A DNA stretch of 64,000 bases. It comes from Nitrospirota bacterium. GTDB taxonomy: Bacteria > Nitrospirota > Thermodesulfovibrionia > Thermodesulfovibrionales > UBA9159. A model generated the notes under the pieces. That model saw only the letters and a list, made by a program, of their open reading frames with translations. It did no database searches and was not told where the DNA came from. The position numbers and the translations under genes were made by a program. Shown here in pieces: positions 7,794-16,893 of the stretch. The stretch covers positions 1 through 64,000 of the forward strand of contig JAJYIF010000001.1 of the NCBI GenBank assembly GCA_021790195.1, given 5' to 3'. The stretch's first letter is position 1. Every line of letters begins with the position of its first letter.

Positions 7794-8552
7794 GTGGACG
7801 GAACAGTCAGGAGAAGGATTCATAAGCATACGGAGGGCGCCTTTGAGCAGACTGAGGACCTGCTCGCGGTCGAGAAGAAGCTGAAGGTCTCGGTCAACGG
7901 AAAAGAGGTCCTGCGCCTTTACTGTACGCCCCATATGGTCAAGGAGCTTGTGGCCGGCCTTGTGATGACCGAGGGGATAATACGCGGCAACTGGTGCACG
8001 GACAGGATGAGCATTATATACGGCGACGAGATTTCCGTGGACATTCCGGCGGAGGGAGAGGTTGCTGCGGAGGGAGTAATAGCTACGTCGGGCTGCGTCG
8101 GCGGAGTGACCTTTGAGAGGAAGGAACCGTTTGATACAGTCAAAGACACGACCACGGTGGACAGGGAAAGCCTGAGATACATCTTCAATGATTTTCAGGC
8201 AAGATCGGATCTGTACAAGCTCACCGGCTGCGTCCACAGCGCTGCCCTATCGGACGGCAGGGTCATCCTGAGTTTCGCCGAGGACATCGGCAGGCATAAT
8301 GCGGTCGACAAGGTGATAGGCTTTGCCCTGCTGGAAAATATCCCTTTCCCGGGCAAGATCATGCTTGCGAGCGGGCGCATCTCTTCGGAGATTGCCTCCA
8401 AGTGCTGCCGCTGGGGCATCCCGATTCTTGCGACGCGGACCGCGCCCACAAGTCTGGCCGTAGAAATTGCCGAAAAATGCGGTGTGACTATTGTCGGATT
8501 CGTAAGGGGAAAAAGATTTAACGTATATACGCATCCCGAAAGGATTGCGTGA
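7794..8552 (+). CDS. fdhD: formate dehydrogenase accessory sulfurtransferase FdhD
   Basis: 252 aa from GTG 7794. FdhD moves sulfur from a cysteine desulfurase to the bis-MGD cofactor of formate dehydrogenases. Visible family blocks: ELVAGLVMTEGII, the active-site loop ATSGCVGG, FAEDIGRHNAVDKVIG and LASGRISSEIASKC. The loop has one cysteine where E. coli FdhD has a CxxC pair. GTG 7794 is preferred over TTG 7758 because that TTG is part of the -35 box. No Shine-Dalgarno precedes it. No formate dehydrogenase is in the window, so its client lies elsewhere; AOR is a speculative alternative. Confidence 0.85.
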   Translation: MDGTVRRRIHKHTEGAFEQTEDLLAVEKKLKVSVNGKEVLRLYCTPHMVKELVAGLVMTEGIIRGNWCTDRMSIIYGDEISVDIPAEGEVAAEGVIATSGCVGGVTFERKEPFDTVKDTTTVDRESLRYIFNDFQARSDLYKLTGCVHSAALSDGRVILSFAEDIGRHNAVDKVIGFALLENIPFPGKIMLASGRISSEIASKCCRWGIPILATRTAPTSLAVEIAEKCGVTIVGFVRGKRFNVYTHPERIA

Positions 8553-8566
8553 CAGAAATCTCTCGT

Positions 8567-9322
8567 CTATGTGGAATGTAACGCTTGTCCGAGATCCCCG
8601 AAGAGAAACTGGACTATCGCAGCTCCAGCAATTGCCGCGGTCTCGGCACGAAGGATACGGTTTCCGAGATGGGTGACGAAGAAGCCCTTTGATTGCGCCT
8701 CGGCCACTTCACCCTTTGCGAAGCCGCCCTCGGGCCCAATCGCGATCATCAGTTCCCGCGCTCCTTCCAGGCGCTTCTTTATCTGACCGAGATCTGAGCC
8801 TCCCTCTTCCCAAAAGATAAGGCGTTTGTATGTCTTAAGATGAGAGGTGTACGGCGAATCGACAGAAAAGACGTCCCCGAGCGGGATCGGGTCACGTATA
8901 ACAGGAACCTCAGGCCTTCCGCACTGTCTTGCGGCCTCCTCGGCTATCTTTTTCCATCTCGATACCTTCTCAGTCTCTCTCAACTGGCTTCTTTCGGTTA
9001 TGGCCGGAATAATCTCTTTCACGCCCAGTTCAGTCGTCTTTTGTATGACAAGGTCCATTTTTTCTCCTTTGAGCAGGCCCTGGAGGAGGACGATGTTCAG
9101 GGGCGATTCCGTATTCTCTTTAAACGCTTCGCTGATCTCGACGAGGACCTCTTTCTTTGAAGCGGACTTTATCACTCCCTTGTAGGACAGACCCCTTCCG
9201 CCGAACATGACGAGGTTGTCACCGGCCCGGCATCTGAGCACTGTCACAAGATAATGTGCTTTCTCCCCAGTGATGCGAACCGCCTGAGGCTGTCCTTCTA
9301 ATGGATAGAATATTCTCGGCAT
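8567..9322 (-). CDS. rsmE: 16S rRNA (uracil-1498-N3)-methyltransferase RsmE
   Basis: 251 aa SPOUT-fold methyltransferase. An N-terminal PUA-like domain (HYLVTVLRCRAGD) is followed by the knotted C-terminal domain with IAIGPEGGFAKGEV and LGNRILRAETAA, both diagnostic of RsmE. It methylates U1498 in the decoding region of 16S rRNA. Last gene of the hrcA-grpE-dnaK-dnaJ-rsmE run, 40 bp after dnaJ, a common arrangement. Ends 14 bp from the convergent fdhD. Confidence 0.93.
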   Translation of the reverse strand: MPRIFYPLEGQPQAVRITGEKAHYLVTVLRCRAGDNLVMFGGRGLSYKGVIKSASKKEVLVEISEAFKENTESPLNIVLLQGLLKGEKMDLVIQKTTELGVKEIIPAITERSQLRETEKVSRWKKIAEEAARQCGRPEVPVIRDPIPLGDVFSVDSPYTSHLKTYKRLIFWEEGGSDLGQIKKRLEGARELMIAIGPEGGFAKGEVAEAQSKGFFVTHLGNRILRAETAAIAGAAIVQFLFGDLGQALHST

Positions 9323-9362
9323 GAGTGCAAACTTGCCTTCCTTCGGGACGCTGACTAAGAAA

Positions 9363-10460
9363 TCAATTCTCTGCGCCGGAAAAAATGTCCTTCAGCTTGT
9401 CTTTAAAGGTCCTGGAAGTCTTATCGCCGCTTATCTGGGCGAATTCTTCGAGAAGCTCCCTCTGACGGGGAGTCACACTCTTCGGCACTTCGATGTTTAT
9501 GACCACGATTTCATCGCCCTTGCCGTGCCCGCCCAGTTTAGGTATTCCCTTTCCTCTTAGATGAAAGGCCTTTCCCGGCGCTGTCCCCTGGGGGATCCTG
9601 AGCATAGTTGTGCCGTCGAGGGTGGGGACTTCTATTTCGGATCCTAATACCGCCTGAGGGAACGAAATGCTCGTCTCGTAGAAGATGTCGAAATTCTTTC
9701 TCACAAAGACAGGATGGTCTTCTATGTCTATGACTATATAGAGATCGCCGGGAGGCCCGCCGTATATGCCGGGGTCGCCTTCCCCGGACATCCTCAGCCG
9801 CGAGCCGGAATCTACTCCGGCAGGCACTCTCACCGAAAGCTTGCGGGTCATCTTTAGCTTTCCGTTTCCTTTGCAGGAAGGGCAGGGGTCTGTGATAATG
9901 GTTCCCGTTCCATCGCAGGCGCCGCAGGTCCTTGAGACGCTGAAGAAGCCCTGCTGAAACCTTACGTTGCCCGTTCCTTTACAGTTCGTGCATGTAACAG
10001 GCCCCTTGCCGGGCTTTGAGCCGGAGCCGTGGCAGGAAGAGCAGTCTTCCCATCTCGGCACCTCGATATGTCTTTCTATACCGAAGGCGGACTCTTCAAG
10101 GGTGATGTCGAGGTCATAACGGAGGTCGTTACCCTTTGCAGGTCTCTTCCGGCGCTGGCCCGAAAAGCCGAAGAAATCGCCGAAGATGTCTTCGAATATA
10201 TCCCCGAACCCTGCGCCTGTGAAGGCCCCGAACCCTGCGCCCATACCCTCGGCGCTCCCGTATCTGTCGTAATTCTGCCGTTTCTCCGCATCGCTGAGGA
10301 CCGAGTAGGCCTCGTTGATCTCCTTAAACTTGTCCTCAGAGGCCTTGTCGTCCGGGTTTCTGTCAGGATGGTATTTTAGCGCGAGCCCCCTGAAAGCCTT
10401 CTTGATCTCAACCTCAGTAGCATTTCTCGGAACGCCAAGTATCTCATAGTAGTCCTTCAT
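9363..10460 (-). CDS. dnaJ: chaperone protein DnaJ
   Basis: 365 aa Hsp40 co-chaperone that stimulates DnaK ATPase and delivers substrates. Order: J domain with the HPD motif ([10 protein letters not shown]), Gly/Phe-rich linker ([18 protein letters not shown]), four zinc-finger repeats ([32 protein letters not shown]) and the C-terminal substrate domain. Its ATG overlaps the dnaK stop (ATGA), which implies translational coupling. Confidence 0.97.
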   Translation of the reverse strand: MKDYYEILGVPRNATEVEIKKAFRGLALKYHPDRNPDDKASEDKFKEINEAYSVLSDAEKRQNYDRYGSAEGMGAGFGAFTGAGFGDIFEDIFGDFFGFSGQRRKRPAKGNDLRYDLDITLEESAFGIERHIEVPRWEDCSSCHGSGSKPGKGPVTCTNCKGTGNVRFQQGFFSVSRTCGACDGTGTIITDPCPSCKGNGKLKMTRKLSVRVPAGVDSGSRLRMSGEGDPGIYGGPPGDLYIVIDIEDHPVFVRKNFDIFYETSISFPQAVLGSEIEVPTLDGTTMLRIPQGTAPGKAFHLRGKGIPKLGGHGKGDEIVVINIEVPKSVTPRQRELLEEFAQISGDKTSRTFKDKLKDIFSGAEN

Positions 10461-12370
10461 TTCTCCTTCTTATCGACGTCCTCGAATTCGGCCTCGACGA
10501 CTTCCTCCTCGGGAGACTTGGCCTTTTCTTCGGGATGGGGCCCGGCCTGCGCTCCTGCGCCTGCCGCTCCCTTGTAAACATGTTCGGCAATCTTGTATGA
10601 GGCCTTTGTAAGGTTTTCCATAGCGGACCTGATCTCGGCCGCGTCGGTGCTTGTGTCTTTGACTTTCCTGCACCTTTCGAGCGCCTCTTCTATCTCCTTT
10701 TTTTCGGACTCCGTGACCTTGTCGCCATAGTCCCGCAGGGATTTCTCGACCGAATAAACAAGGGTATCGGCCTCGTTTCTCGCCTCGGCAAGCTGCTTCT
10801 TCTTCTTGTCATCTTCGGCATGGGATTCCGCGTCCCGCATCATCTTCTTGATCTCTTCGTCGGAAAGGCCGCTCGAAACAGTGATCCGTATCGACTGCTC
10901 CTTGCCCGTCCCCAGGTCTTTCGCGGAGACATGCAGGATGCCGTTGGCATCAATGTCAAAGGATACTTCTATCTGGGGCACTCCCCTTGGCGCCGGGGGA
11001 ATACCGACCAACTCGAAAACTCCGAGAAGCTTGTTGTCCGCCGCCATTTCCCTCTCGCCCTGATAGATCTTTATGGTGACGGCAGGCTGGTTATCGGTGG
11101 CAGTGGAGAACACCTGACTCTTCTTGGTCGGTATGGTGGTGTTCCTCTCGATGATCTTCGTGAAGATGCCCCCGAGCGTCTCTATGCCCAGAGAGAGAGG
11201 GGTCACGTCGAGGAGCAGGACCTCCTTGACCTCGCCCTTGAGCACGGCACCCTGTATGGCTGCGCCGACAGCAACGACCTCGTCGGGATTAACACTCTTG
11301 TTCGGCTCCTTCCCAAAGAAAGACTGCACTACCTGCTGGACCTTCGGCGTACGCGTCTGTCCGCCGACGAGCAGGACCTCGTCGATATTCTGCGGCGAGA
11401 GGTTCGCGTCGCTGAGGGCGAGTTTACACGGCCCGATGGTATTGTCTATAAGCTCGCCTACGAGTTGTTCAAGCTTGGACCTCGAAAGCTTCATGAGGAG
11501 ATGCTTCGGACCCGCAGCGTCCGCCGTGATGAAGGGAAGGTTTATCTCCGTCTCTGCTGCGGTTGAGAGCTCTATCTTTGCGCGCTCGGCCGCCTCCCTG
11601 AGCCTCTGCAGGGCCATCCTGTCGTTCTTCAGGTCTATCCCCTGGTCCTTCTTGAACTCCTCCACCATCCAGTCCATGATGCGGAGGTCGAAGTCGTCGC
11701 CTCCTAAGTAGGTGTCTCCGTTAGTGGACTTGACCTCTATTACCCCTTCTCCTATCTCGAGGATGGAGATATCGAAAGTGCCGCCTCCCAGGTCGTATAC
11801 CGAAATCTTTTCCTCTTTCTTCTTGTCCATGCCGTAAGCCAAAGACGCGGCGGTCGGCTCATTTATGATCCTCAGGACATTGAGCCCCGCGATCTTCCCT
11901 GCGTCTTTTGTGGCCTGTCTCTGGCTGTCGTCGAAGTATGCCGGAACAGTTATCACCGCCTCTGTAACGGGCTCTCCAAGATAGTCCTCGGCGGCCTGTT
12001 TCAGTTTTTGAAGGATCATAGCGGAGATCTCCGGCGGCGAGTATTTTTTCCCTCTTATCTCGACATGGGCGTCTCCGTTGGGCGCCTCAACTATCTTGTA
12101 AGGCAGGCGCTTCTTCGCATAATCGACCTGCGGCGCATTATATTTTCTTCCCATCAGTCTCTTTATCGAAAAAACCGTATTCTCAGGATTCGTCACGGCC
12201 TGTCTTTTCGCTATCTGGCCCACAAGACGTTCTCCTTTGTCCGTGAATGCCACGACTGACGGAGTTGTCCTGGTCCCTTCCTGGTTGGATATAACAACGG
12301 GCTCTCCGCCCTGGACTACCGCAACGACCGAATTAGTGGTCCCCAAATCAATCCCAATCGCCTTTCCCAT
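10457..12370 (-). CDS. dnaK: molecular chaperone DnaK (Hsp70)
   Basis: 637 aa, full length. N-terminal ATPase domain: [45 protein letters not shown] and the [10 protein letters not shown] phosphate loop. The interdomain linker [14 protein letters not shown] leads to the substrate-binding beta domain and helical lid. The C-terminal tail is acidic ([17 protein letters not shown]), as in most bacterial DnaKs. AGGAGG lies 8 nt before the ATG, and grpE ends 3 bp upstream. Heat-inducible through the upstream CIRCE/HrcA control. Confidence 0.98.
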   Translation of the reverse strand: MGKAIGIDLGTTNSVVAVVQGGEPVVISNQEGTRTTPSVVAFTDKGERLVGQIAKRQAVTNPENTVFSIKRLMGRKYNAPQVDYAKKRLPYKIVEAPNGDAHVEIRGKKYSPPEISAMILQKLKQAAEDYLGEPVTEAVITVPAYFDDSQRQATKDAGKIAGLNVLRIINEPTAASLAYGMDKKKEEKISVYDLGGGTFDISILEIGEGVIEVKSTNGDTYLGGDDFDLRIMDWMVEEFKKDQGIDLKNDRMALQRLREAAERAKIELSTAAETEINLPFITADAAGPKHLLMKLSRSKLEQLVGELIDNTIGPCKLALSDANLSPQNIDEVLLVGGQTRTPKVQQVVQSFFGKEPNKSVNPDEVVAVGAAIQGAVLKGEVKEVLLLDVTPLSLGIETLGGIFTKIIERNTTIPTKKSQVFSTATDNQPAVTIKIYQGEREMAADNKLLGVFELVGIPPAPRGVPQIEVSFDIDANGILHVSAKDLGTGKEQSIRITVSSGLSDEEIKKMMRDAESHAEDDKKKKQLAEARNEADTLVYSVEKSLRDYGDKVTESEKKEIEEALERCRKVKDTSTDAAEIRSAMENLTKASYKIAEHVYKGAAGAGAQAGPHPEEKAKSPEEEVVEAEFEDVDKKEK

Positions 12371-12373
12371 ATT

Positions 12374-12961
12374 TCAGTCCTCCTTTGTCTCTTTATCTAT
12401 TTCTGTCTCTATTTCAATTTCCCTATCAGTCTCAGGCGTATTTTTTCTCGAGACCGCAACCAGGGAAGGTCTCAGGACCTTCTCCCCGAACATATATCCT
12501 TTCCTGAATTCCTCTACGACGGTCTTGTCTTCCAGGTCGGGCCGCTCGACCACGGTCATGGCGTGATGGAGCGCCGGATCGAAGGGCTTGTCCACCGCTG
12601 ATATCTGAGTGAGGCCGAACTTCTCTGTGACCCTCTGGAACTCCCTGAGGGTTATCTCCACTCCCTTGACCAGGCCCTCGGACAGACCGTTGCCTGAATG
12701 CTTCAAAGCCATCTCGAGATTGTCGATGATCGGCAGGAGATGGTAGAGCACTTCTTCCTTGGAATACTTTGACAGGTCCTCTTTGTCCCTCTGGACGCGC
12801 TTCTTAAAATTCTCGAACTCCGCATAAAGTCTGACGTATTTGTCCTTCAGCTCAGCAAGCTCGGCATTGGGAGACGGTCTTGTCTCTTTTCCGCTTTCTT
12901 CCTTGTCGGAGGCCGCGAGTATCTCGCCCTCCTTCTTTTCCATGAGTTCTTCGTCTTCCAA
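12374..12961 (-). CDS. grpE: nucleotide exchange factor GrpE
   Basis: About 195 aa. Releases ADP from DnaK. The acidic low-complexity N-terminus is followed by a coiled coil (DKYVRLYAEFENFKKRVQRD) and the C-terminal beta domain (FDPALHHAMTVVE, VVEEFRKGYMFGEKVLRPS). The start is set at TTG 12961 because AGGAGG lies 4 nt upstream; GTG 12976 and ATG 12943 are alternatives. The extreme C-terminus is unusually Glu/Ile/Asp-repetitive (DREIEIETEIDKETKED). Confidence 0.95.
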   Translation of the reverse strand: MEDEELMEKKEGEILAASDKEESGKETRPSPNAELAELKDKYVRLYAEFENFKKRVQRDKEDLSKYSKEEVLYHLLPIIDNLEMALKHSGNGLSEGLVKGVEITLREFQRVTEKFGLTQISAVDKPFDPALHHAMTVVERPDLEDKTVVEEFRKGYMFGEKVLRPSLVAVSRKNTPETDREIEIETEIDKETKED

Positions 12962-13013
12962 GCTTCCTCCTAACACAATGATTGCTTTTCGGGCCGGGTC
13001 GTTCCGGCAGCGG

Positions 13014-14039
13014 CTATCTTTCCGAAAGGACCCTTGTTATGAATCTCGCTGTGGCATCCACAATCGTTATTGCCCTCAGGTAGTCCATCCTTGTCGGACC
13101 TATGATACCTATCGTACCTATCGGCCTCGCTCCTTCTTTATAGGAAGAGAGTACGAGGCTGAATTTCTTCATTTCAGCTGCGGGGTTTTCAGATCCGATC
13201 ACGACCTGGACCCCTTCTGAATGCGACAGCGCATCGAGGAGCTTCACAATGAGATGTTTGTCCTCGATCGCCCTGGATATCTCCTTTATCCTCTGAAGGT
13301 CGGAAAAATCCGGCAGTCCCAGGACCTCGGAAAGACCGGATATAAAGACATTCCCGTAATCGAACGAGAAAGCCTCCTCACATATCCTGATGGCTTTCGC
13401 TATAAGTGTATCACATAAGATTTTCTCGCGGTACATCTCCCTGACGATCCTGGCCTTTATATCATCGAACGTCTGGCCGGAAAACTCCGAGTTCAGATAG
13501 TCCGAAATCCTGTTGAGGTCGCGCTGCGTAAGGCCTGAGTCGAGACGGATGACCTTATTCTTGACAATCCCTTCGTCCGTCAGAAACACCGCCATGATGC
13601 TCCCCTCCCTGTATGCGAAAAGGTTGATCCCGCGGAAGGTGGTCTTCTCCGGCCTCGGTGAAAGTGCAACGCCCAGGTAATGGGAAAAGGTCGAGAGCAT
13701 CTTTGAGGCCTCTTCGAGCAGGCCGTTTATATCGTTGCTGATGACCCTGAGTCTTCCTATGATCTCATTTGTCAGATGGTCGTCTGCGGCAGACTCCCTC
13801 TGGGAAAGATAATCCACATAGAACCTGTAGCCCTTGTCGGTTGGAATGCGGCCGGCTGACGTGTGGGGCTGTTGCAGGAAACCCAGCTCCTCGAGGTCGG
13901 CCATGGTGTTTCGAATCGTGGCGGCAGAGAGGTTAAACTCGTACTTTTTTGTCACAAAACGGGAGCCCACTGGGTCGGGGCTCGTAATATAACTTTCGAC
14001 CACCGCCCACAATATCTTATGTATTCGGTCTTCAAACAT
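13014..14039 (-). CDS. hrcA: heat-inducible transcription repressor HrcA
   Basis: 341 aa. Binds CIRCE operators and represses the groE and dnaK operons; its folding depends on GroEL, which links repression to protein-folding stress. N-terminal winged helix (YITSPDPVGSRFVTKKYEFN, SAATIRNTMADLEELGFL, PHTSAGRIPTDKGYRFYVD), central dimerisation/GAF-like region, and C-terminal IGIIGPTRMDYLRAI. First gene of the operon, directly behind the CIRCE element, so it autoregulates. Confidence 0.97.
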   Translation of the reverse strand: MFEDRIHKILWAVVESYITSPDPVGSRFVTKKYEFNLSAATIRNTMADLEELGFLQQPHTSAGRIPTDKGYRFYVDYLSQRESAADDHLTNEIIGRLRVISNDINGLLEEASKMLSTFSHYLGVALSPRPEKTTFRGINLFAYREGSIMAVFLTDEGIVKNKVIRLDSGLTQRDLNRISDYLNSEFSGQTFDDIKARIVREMYREKILCDTLIAKAIRICEEAFSFDYGNVFISGLSEVLGLPDFSDLQRIKEISRAIEDKHLIVKLLDALSHSEGVQVVIGSENPAAEMKKFSLVLSSYKEGARPIGTIGIIGPTRMDYLRAITIVDATARFITRVLSER

Positions 14040-14057
14040 CCTTTTTAAAACCTCGCA

Positions 14058-14084
14058 TTAGCACTCTAGCCTTGAGAGTGCTAA
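14058..14084 (-). promoter_or_regulatory. CIRCE operator
   Basis: Perfect 9-9-9 arrangement: TTAGCACTC (14058-14066), 9-nt spacer, GAGTGCTAA (14076-14084). It lies between the -10 box and the hrcA start, where HrcA binding would block transcription. Confidence 0.97.
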
Positions 14085-14087
14085 AAT

Positions 14088-14117
14088 AATCTACCAATAA
14101 CAGGGACAGGCTGTCAA
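14088..14117 (-). promoter_or_regulatory. sigma70-type promoter of the hrcA-dnaK operon
   Basis: On the minus strand: TTGACA (14117-14112), an 18-bp spacer, and TAGATT (14093-14088), immediately upstream of CIRCE. This indicates vegetative-sigma transcription under HrcA repression. Confidence 0.7.
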
Positions 14118-14134
14118 GGACTCAAATCAACTGA

Positions 14135-14971
14135 CTACCATTGAAGTTTCCTCTGCATCAGTTTTTCATACATCTTCTGGGGCAGGAAAGCCTGCTTATG
14201 TACCTCGTCGCTATAGTACTTTGTGTCGATGCTGAAATCTCTCCTCATCTGGCGGGGGTCGTGTTCCTTGGAGGCTACCGAAAAGGTCCACCAGTTGCCG
14301 GCGTAGGTTATCAGAGGCGCAGCATAGAGGTCTACTACGGGGAAAATAAGTCTCATGGCCTCCTGCACCTCGATCACCATATCTTTATGGAAATGGAGAG
14401 ACTCGGAAAGTGTCACGAACATGCCTTCCGGAGTCAGGGACTCCCTGGCGGTCTTGAAGAATTCCACAGTAAAGAGGCTCTTCGCAAAGCCTATAATATC
14501 GGTCGAGTCCACTATTATCGCATCGATATCTCCGGCCCTCCCCTTAACAAACTCGGCCCCGTCCATGCACTGGACAGAAACCCGGCCGTCATCGACGCGG
14601 CTTGCGACGCCCGGGAAAAAGCGCTTTGAGACATTTATAACTTCCTCGTCGATCTCTATAAAATATACCTTTTGAACGGTGTCGTGCCTCAGCACTTCCC
14701 TTACCACTCCTCCGTCTCCGCCACCTATCACCACAACGGTCCTGGGATTGGGGTGCGCATGCATCACCACATGGGTCAGCATCTCGTGGTAAAAGAACTC
14801 ATCCCTCTCTGTTATCTGCACTACTCCGTCAAGGACGAGCATCTTTCCGAAATAGGGGTTCTCGATTACCATGATGTCCTGGAAAGCGCTCTTGCCCTTG
14901 TAAAGCACTTTTTCAACGTCATAGACGTACTGTATCGGCGAGTATGGGTCCTTTTCGAAAAATTTGATCAC
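14135..14971 (-). CDS. speE: spermidine synthase (polyamine aminopropyltransferase)
   Basis: 278 aa. Transfers aminopropyl from decarboxylated SAM to putrescine. Family blocks: MLVLDGVVQITERDEFFYHE, the SAM-binding VVIGGGDGGVVREVLRH, FIEIDEEVI and the catalytic-Asp loop DAIIVDSTDIIG; the last is DSTD, the usual spelling. GTG start with AAGGAGGTG 6 nt upstream. It follows the PLP decarboxylase, so the pair forms a putrescine-to-spermidine branch. No SAM decarboxylase gene is in the window. Confidence 0.93.
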   Translation of the reverse strand: MIKFFEKDPYSPIQYVYDVEKVLYKGKSAFQDIMVIENPYFGKMLVLDGVVQITERDEFFYHEMLTHVVMHAHPNPRTVVVIGGGDGGVVREVLRHDTVQKVYFIEIDEEVINVSKRFFPGVASRVDDGRVSVQCMDGAEFVKGRAGDIDAIIVDSTDIIGFAKSLFTVEFFKTARESLTPEGMFVTLSESLHFHKDMVIEVQEAMRLIFPVVDLYAAPLITYAGNWWTFSVASKEHDPRQMRRDFSIDTKYYSDEVHKQAFLPQKMYEKLMQRKLQW

Positions 14972-14997
14972 TATAACACCTCCTTGGAATTCAAAAT

Positions 14998-15072
14998 GCA
15001 GCAGTCAGGATCCGGGATAAAAGAAACGCAGAATCCTGACTCCTGTATTCTGGCTTCTGACTCCTGTCTTCC
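14998..15072. repeat. degenerate word-repeat tract (CAGGAGTCAGAAG type)
   Basis: The gap between the decarboxylase and speE holds short near-repeats. On the minus strand, ACAGGAGTCAGAAGCCAGAA is followed by ACAGGAGTCAGGATTC and a related ATCCTGACTGCTG. ACAGGAGTCAG occurs twice. The tract reaches the last bases of the decarboxylase gene. Related words occur near 39940, 32050 and 30980. Confidence 0.7.
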
Positions 15073-16205
15073 TATATCAAAATCGTCTTCGGGATCGAAA
15101 AGCCGTTGAATTCGGAGGCATACGAAATAGTATATGCGCCGCTCGAAAGTATCAGAATGCGGTTGCCCACCTCCGGCTCGGGGAGCTCGACGTCACGGTC
15201 TATAACGTCGAAGCTGTCACAGCTCGGGCCTGCAATGGTCCATTTTTCGGGTTCGTTCCTGCTGCCCACGACATATTCATACTTTATTCCCCCGATGCTT
15301 TCCATCAGTCCGTTGAATACACCGACGTCGATATAAAGCCACCTCTCGTCGCCCCTCCTGGCCTTGCCTATCACCGTCGAAACAAAGACCCCGGCGTCAC
15401 CCACGACCGCTCTTCCGGGCTCGATGAATATCTCCACTTCCTTCGGGAACCTCTTCGCAATCGCCTTGTCGATCTTCTTCTCTATGGTTTCGACGTCCAC
15501 GACGTTCTTGGTATAGTGGATGGGATAGCCGCCTCCGATGTCGAGCATTGTAAGCCTTATTCCGTTCTGCTCGGAGATTTCCCATAGCTCCTTGGCCTTC
15601 TCGACGGCCGTATTCCAGTTGTAGACATTATTGCACTGGGAGCCGACGTGGAACGTGATTCCCGCGGGGTTCAGGCCCTTCTCCTTTGCGTAGAGCAACA
15701 ATTCTCCGGCCTCATCCACTTCGACCCCGAACTTCTTGCTGAGCGGCCATTCGCTGCCTTCGTTTGGAACAGAGAGCCGCACATAAACGTTGCAGCCGGG
15801 CGCATATTTTGCCAGCTTGTCAACCTCTGCAATGGAATCGTACGCAAAATAGTTTATCCCGTACGCGACGGCCTGATGCAGAAACTTCAGGGTCTTTATG
15901 GGATTGCTCGTTATGATCCTCTCGGGCCCGACGCCGATAGATGCCAGTATCTGCAATTCGCCTTCGGAGGCGATCTCAAAACCTAGACCGAGACTGTTGA
16001 GAAACTGCAGGATCTGTATGTCCGGATTTGCCTTAACGGCATATAAGACCCTCGAGTTCCTGATATTCTTTCCTATGGTCGTCACTTTCTTCCTGACCAC
16101 GTCCTTGTCGACCAGCAGGTACGGCGGCGCCTCGTCGCTCGCTGCGATATAATTCAACACCTTATTCCAGGTCGTTTTGTCGATAAAATCCGGAGTCGCG
16201 TTCAT
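15072..16205 (-). CDS. PLP-dependent ornithine (ornithine/lysine) decarboxylase, fold III
   Basis: 377 aa alanine-racemase-fold decarboxylase. Features: the PLP lysine in YAVKANPD (about K58), LGLGFEIASEGEL, HVGSQC, the phosphate-binding LDIGGGYP, FIEPGRAVV, and the active-site cysteine in AGPSCDSFDVID. The CDSFD signature fits ornithine or lysine decarboxylase rather than diaminopimelate decarboxylase, and the downstream speE supports putrescine formation. Carboxynorspermidine decarboxylase is less likely because of the short GPSCDSFD form. Confidence 0.85.
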   Translation of the reverse strand: MNATPDFIDKTTWNKVLNYIAASDEAPPYLLVDKDVVRKKVTTIGKNIRNSRVLYAVKANPDIQILQFLNSLGLGFEIASEGELQILASIGVGPERIITSNPIKTLKFLHQAVAYGINYFAYDSIAEVDKLAKYAPGCNVYVRLSVPNEGSEWPLSKKFGVEVDEAGELLLYAKEKGLNPAGITFHVGSQCNNVYNWNTAVEKAKELWEISEQNGIRLTMLDIGGGYPIHYTKNVVDVETIEKKIDKAIAKRFPKEVEIFIEPGRAVVGDAGVFVSTVIGKARRGDERWLYIDVGVFNGLMESIGGIKYEYVVGSRNEPEKWTIAGPSCDSFDVIDRDVELPEPEVGNRILILSSGAYTISYASEFNGFSIPKTILI

Positions 16206-16224
16206 CTCTTTCTCTTGTATTCAG

Positions 16225-16893
16225 TCAATGGCTCTTTCTTGCCTGCTGCAGTTTTTTTGCAACGGACCTGACCGCCTCAGAAACATTCTTGTTCTTTTCG
16301 AGGACCGCTATATCCTTGGGTCTTAAGCCGGTGACAAGGGTGATCGCGATCCCGGGCGGCGTTTTCGGGTTATTGACAAGGGCAAGATTGATGTTGTAAT
16401 TCTTCATCCATTCCCTGTTTTTATGAATGGACCTTAAGGCCTCTTCAGGCACATTGCGCGAATGCGCTACCATCTCTACCTCTGTTTCGGTCATCTTGGG
16501 GTTCTTCAGCACGGTGAGGATCACTTCCCTGTTCGCGTCCTTCAAAAGGATCGACCTTATCTCCTGCCCTCCCCTGAGGGCGATGGCGATCCTTTCGCCC
16601 ACCGTAAGTCTCTCTATCTTCTGAAGCAGACCAAGCTTGCGGGTTTCTTCCGACTGATTGGGCTTTTCCGCATGCTTTGCAGGAAGATTGAGTTGTCCGG
16701 TCACCTGTTCCTTGATCTCGGGGGGCACGTTCGGACTTTCCGCAAGAAGCTTGAGTATCTCGGGCCTCTTCTTGTTTGTCTCGAATATCTCAGCGAGGAG
16801 CTCGGGACCGGGCACGTCCTCCAGCAGGACTTCAATGACCTGTTCCGAGGCCAGCGACAGATCAAGGGCTAGGAGTATAGGTTCTTCGGTCAT
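16225..16893 (-). CDS. conserved helical-repeat protein, unknown function
   Basis: 222 aa, soluble, nearly all helical. Repeated units of the form NP-x-M/T/P-PE (ESPNVPPEIKEQV, KNPKMTETEVEMVA, NNPKTPPGIAITLV, HSRNVPEEALRSI) suggest a leucine-rich-variant or HEAT-like repeat scaffold. Its ATG overlaps the tlyA stop by 4 bp (ATGA), so it is probably cotranslated. Proteins like this are common in Geobacter and Nitrospirota-type genomes without assigned function. A protein-binding scaffold is likely, but no partner can be inferred. Confidence 0.75.
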   Translation of the reverse strand: MTEEPILLALDLSLASEQVIEVLLEDVPGPELLAEIFETNKKRPEILKLLAESPNVPPEIKEQVTGQLNLPAKHAEKPNQSEETRKLGLLQKIERLTVGERIAIALRGGQEIRSILLKDANREVILTVLKNPKMTETEVEMVAHSRNVPEEALRSIHKNREWMKNYNINLALVNNPKTPPGIAITLVTGLRPKDIAVLEKNKNVSEAVRSVAKKLQQARKSH

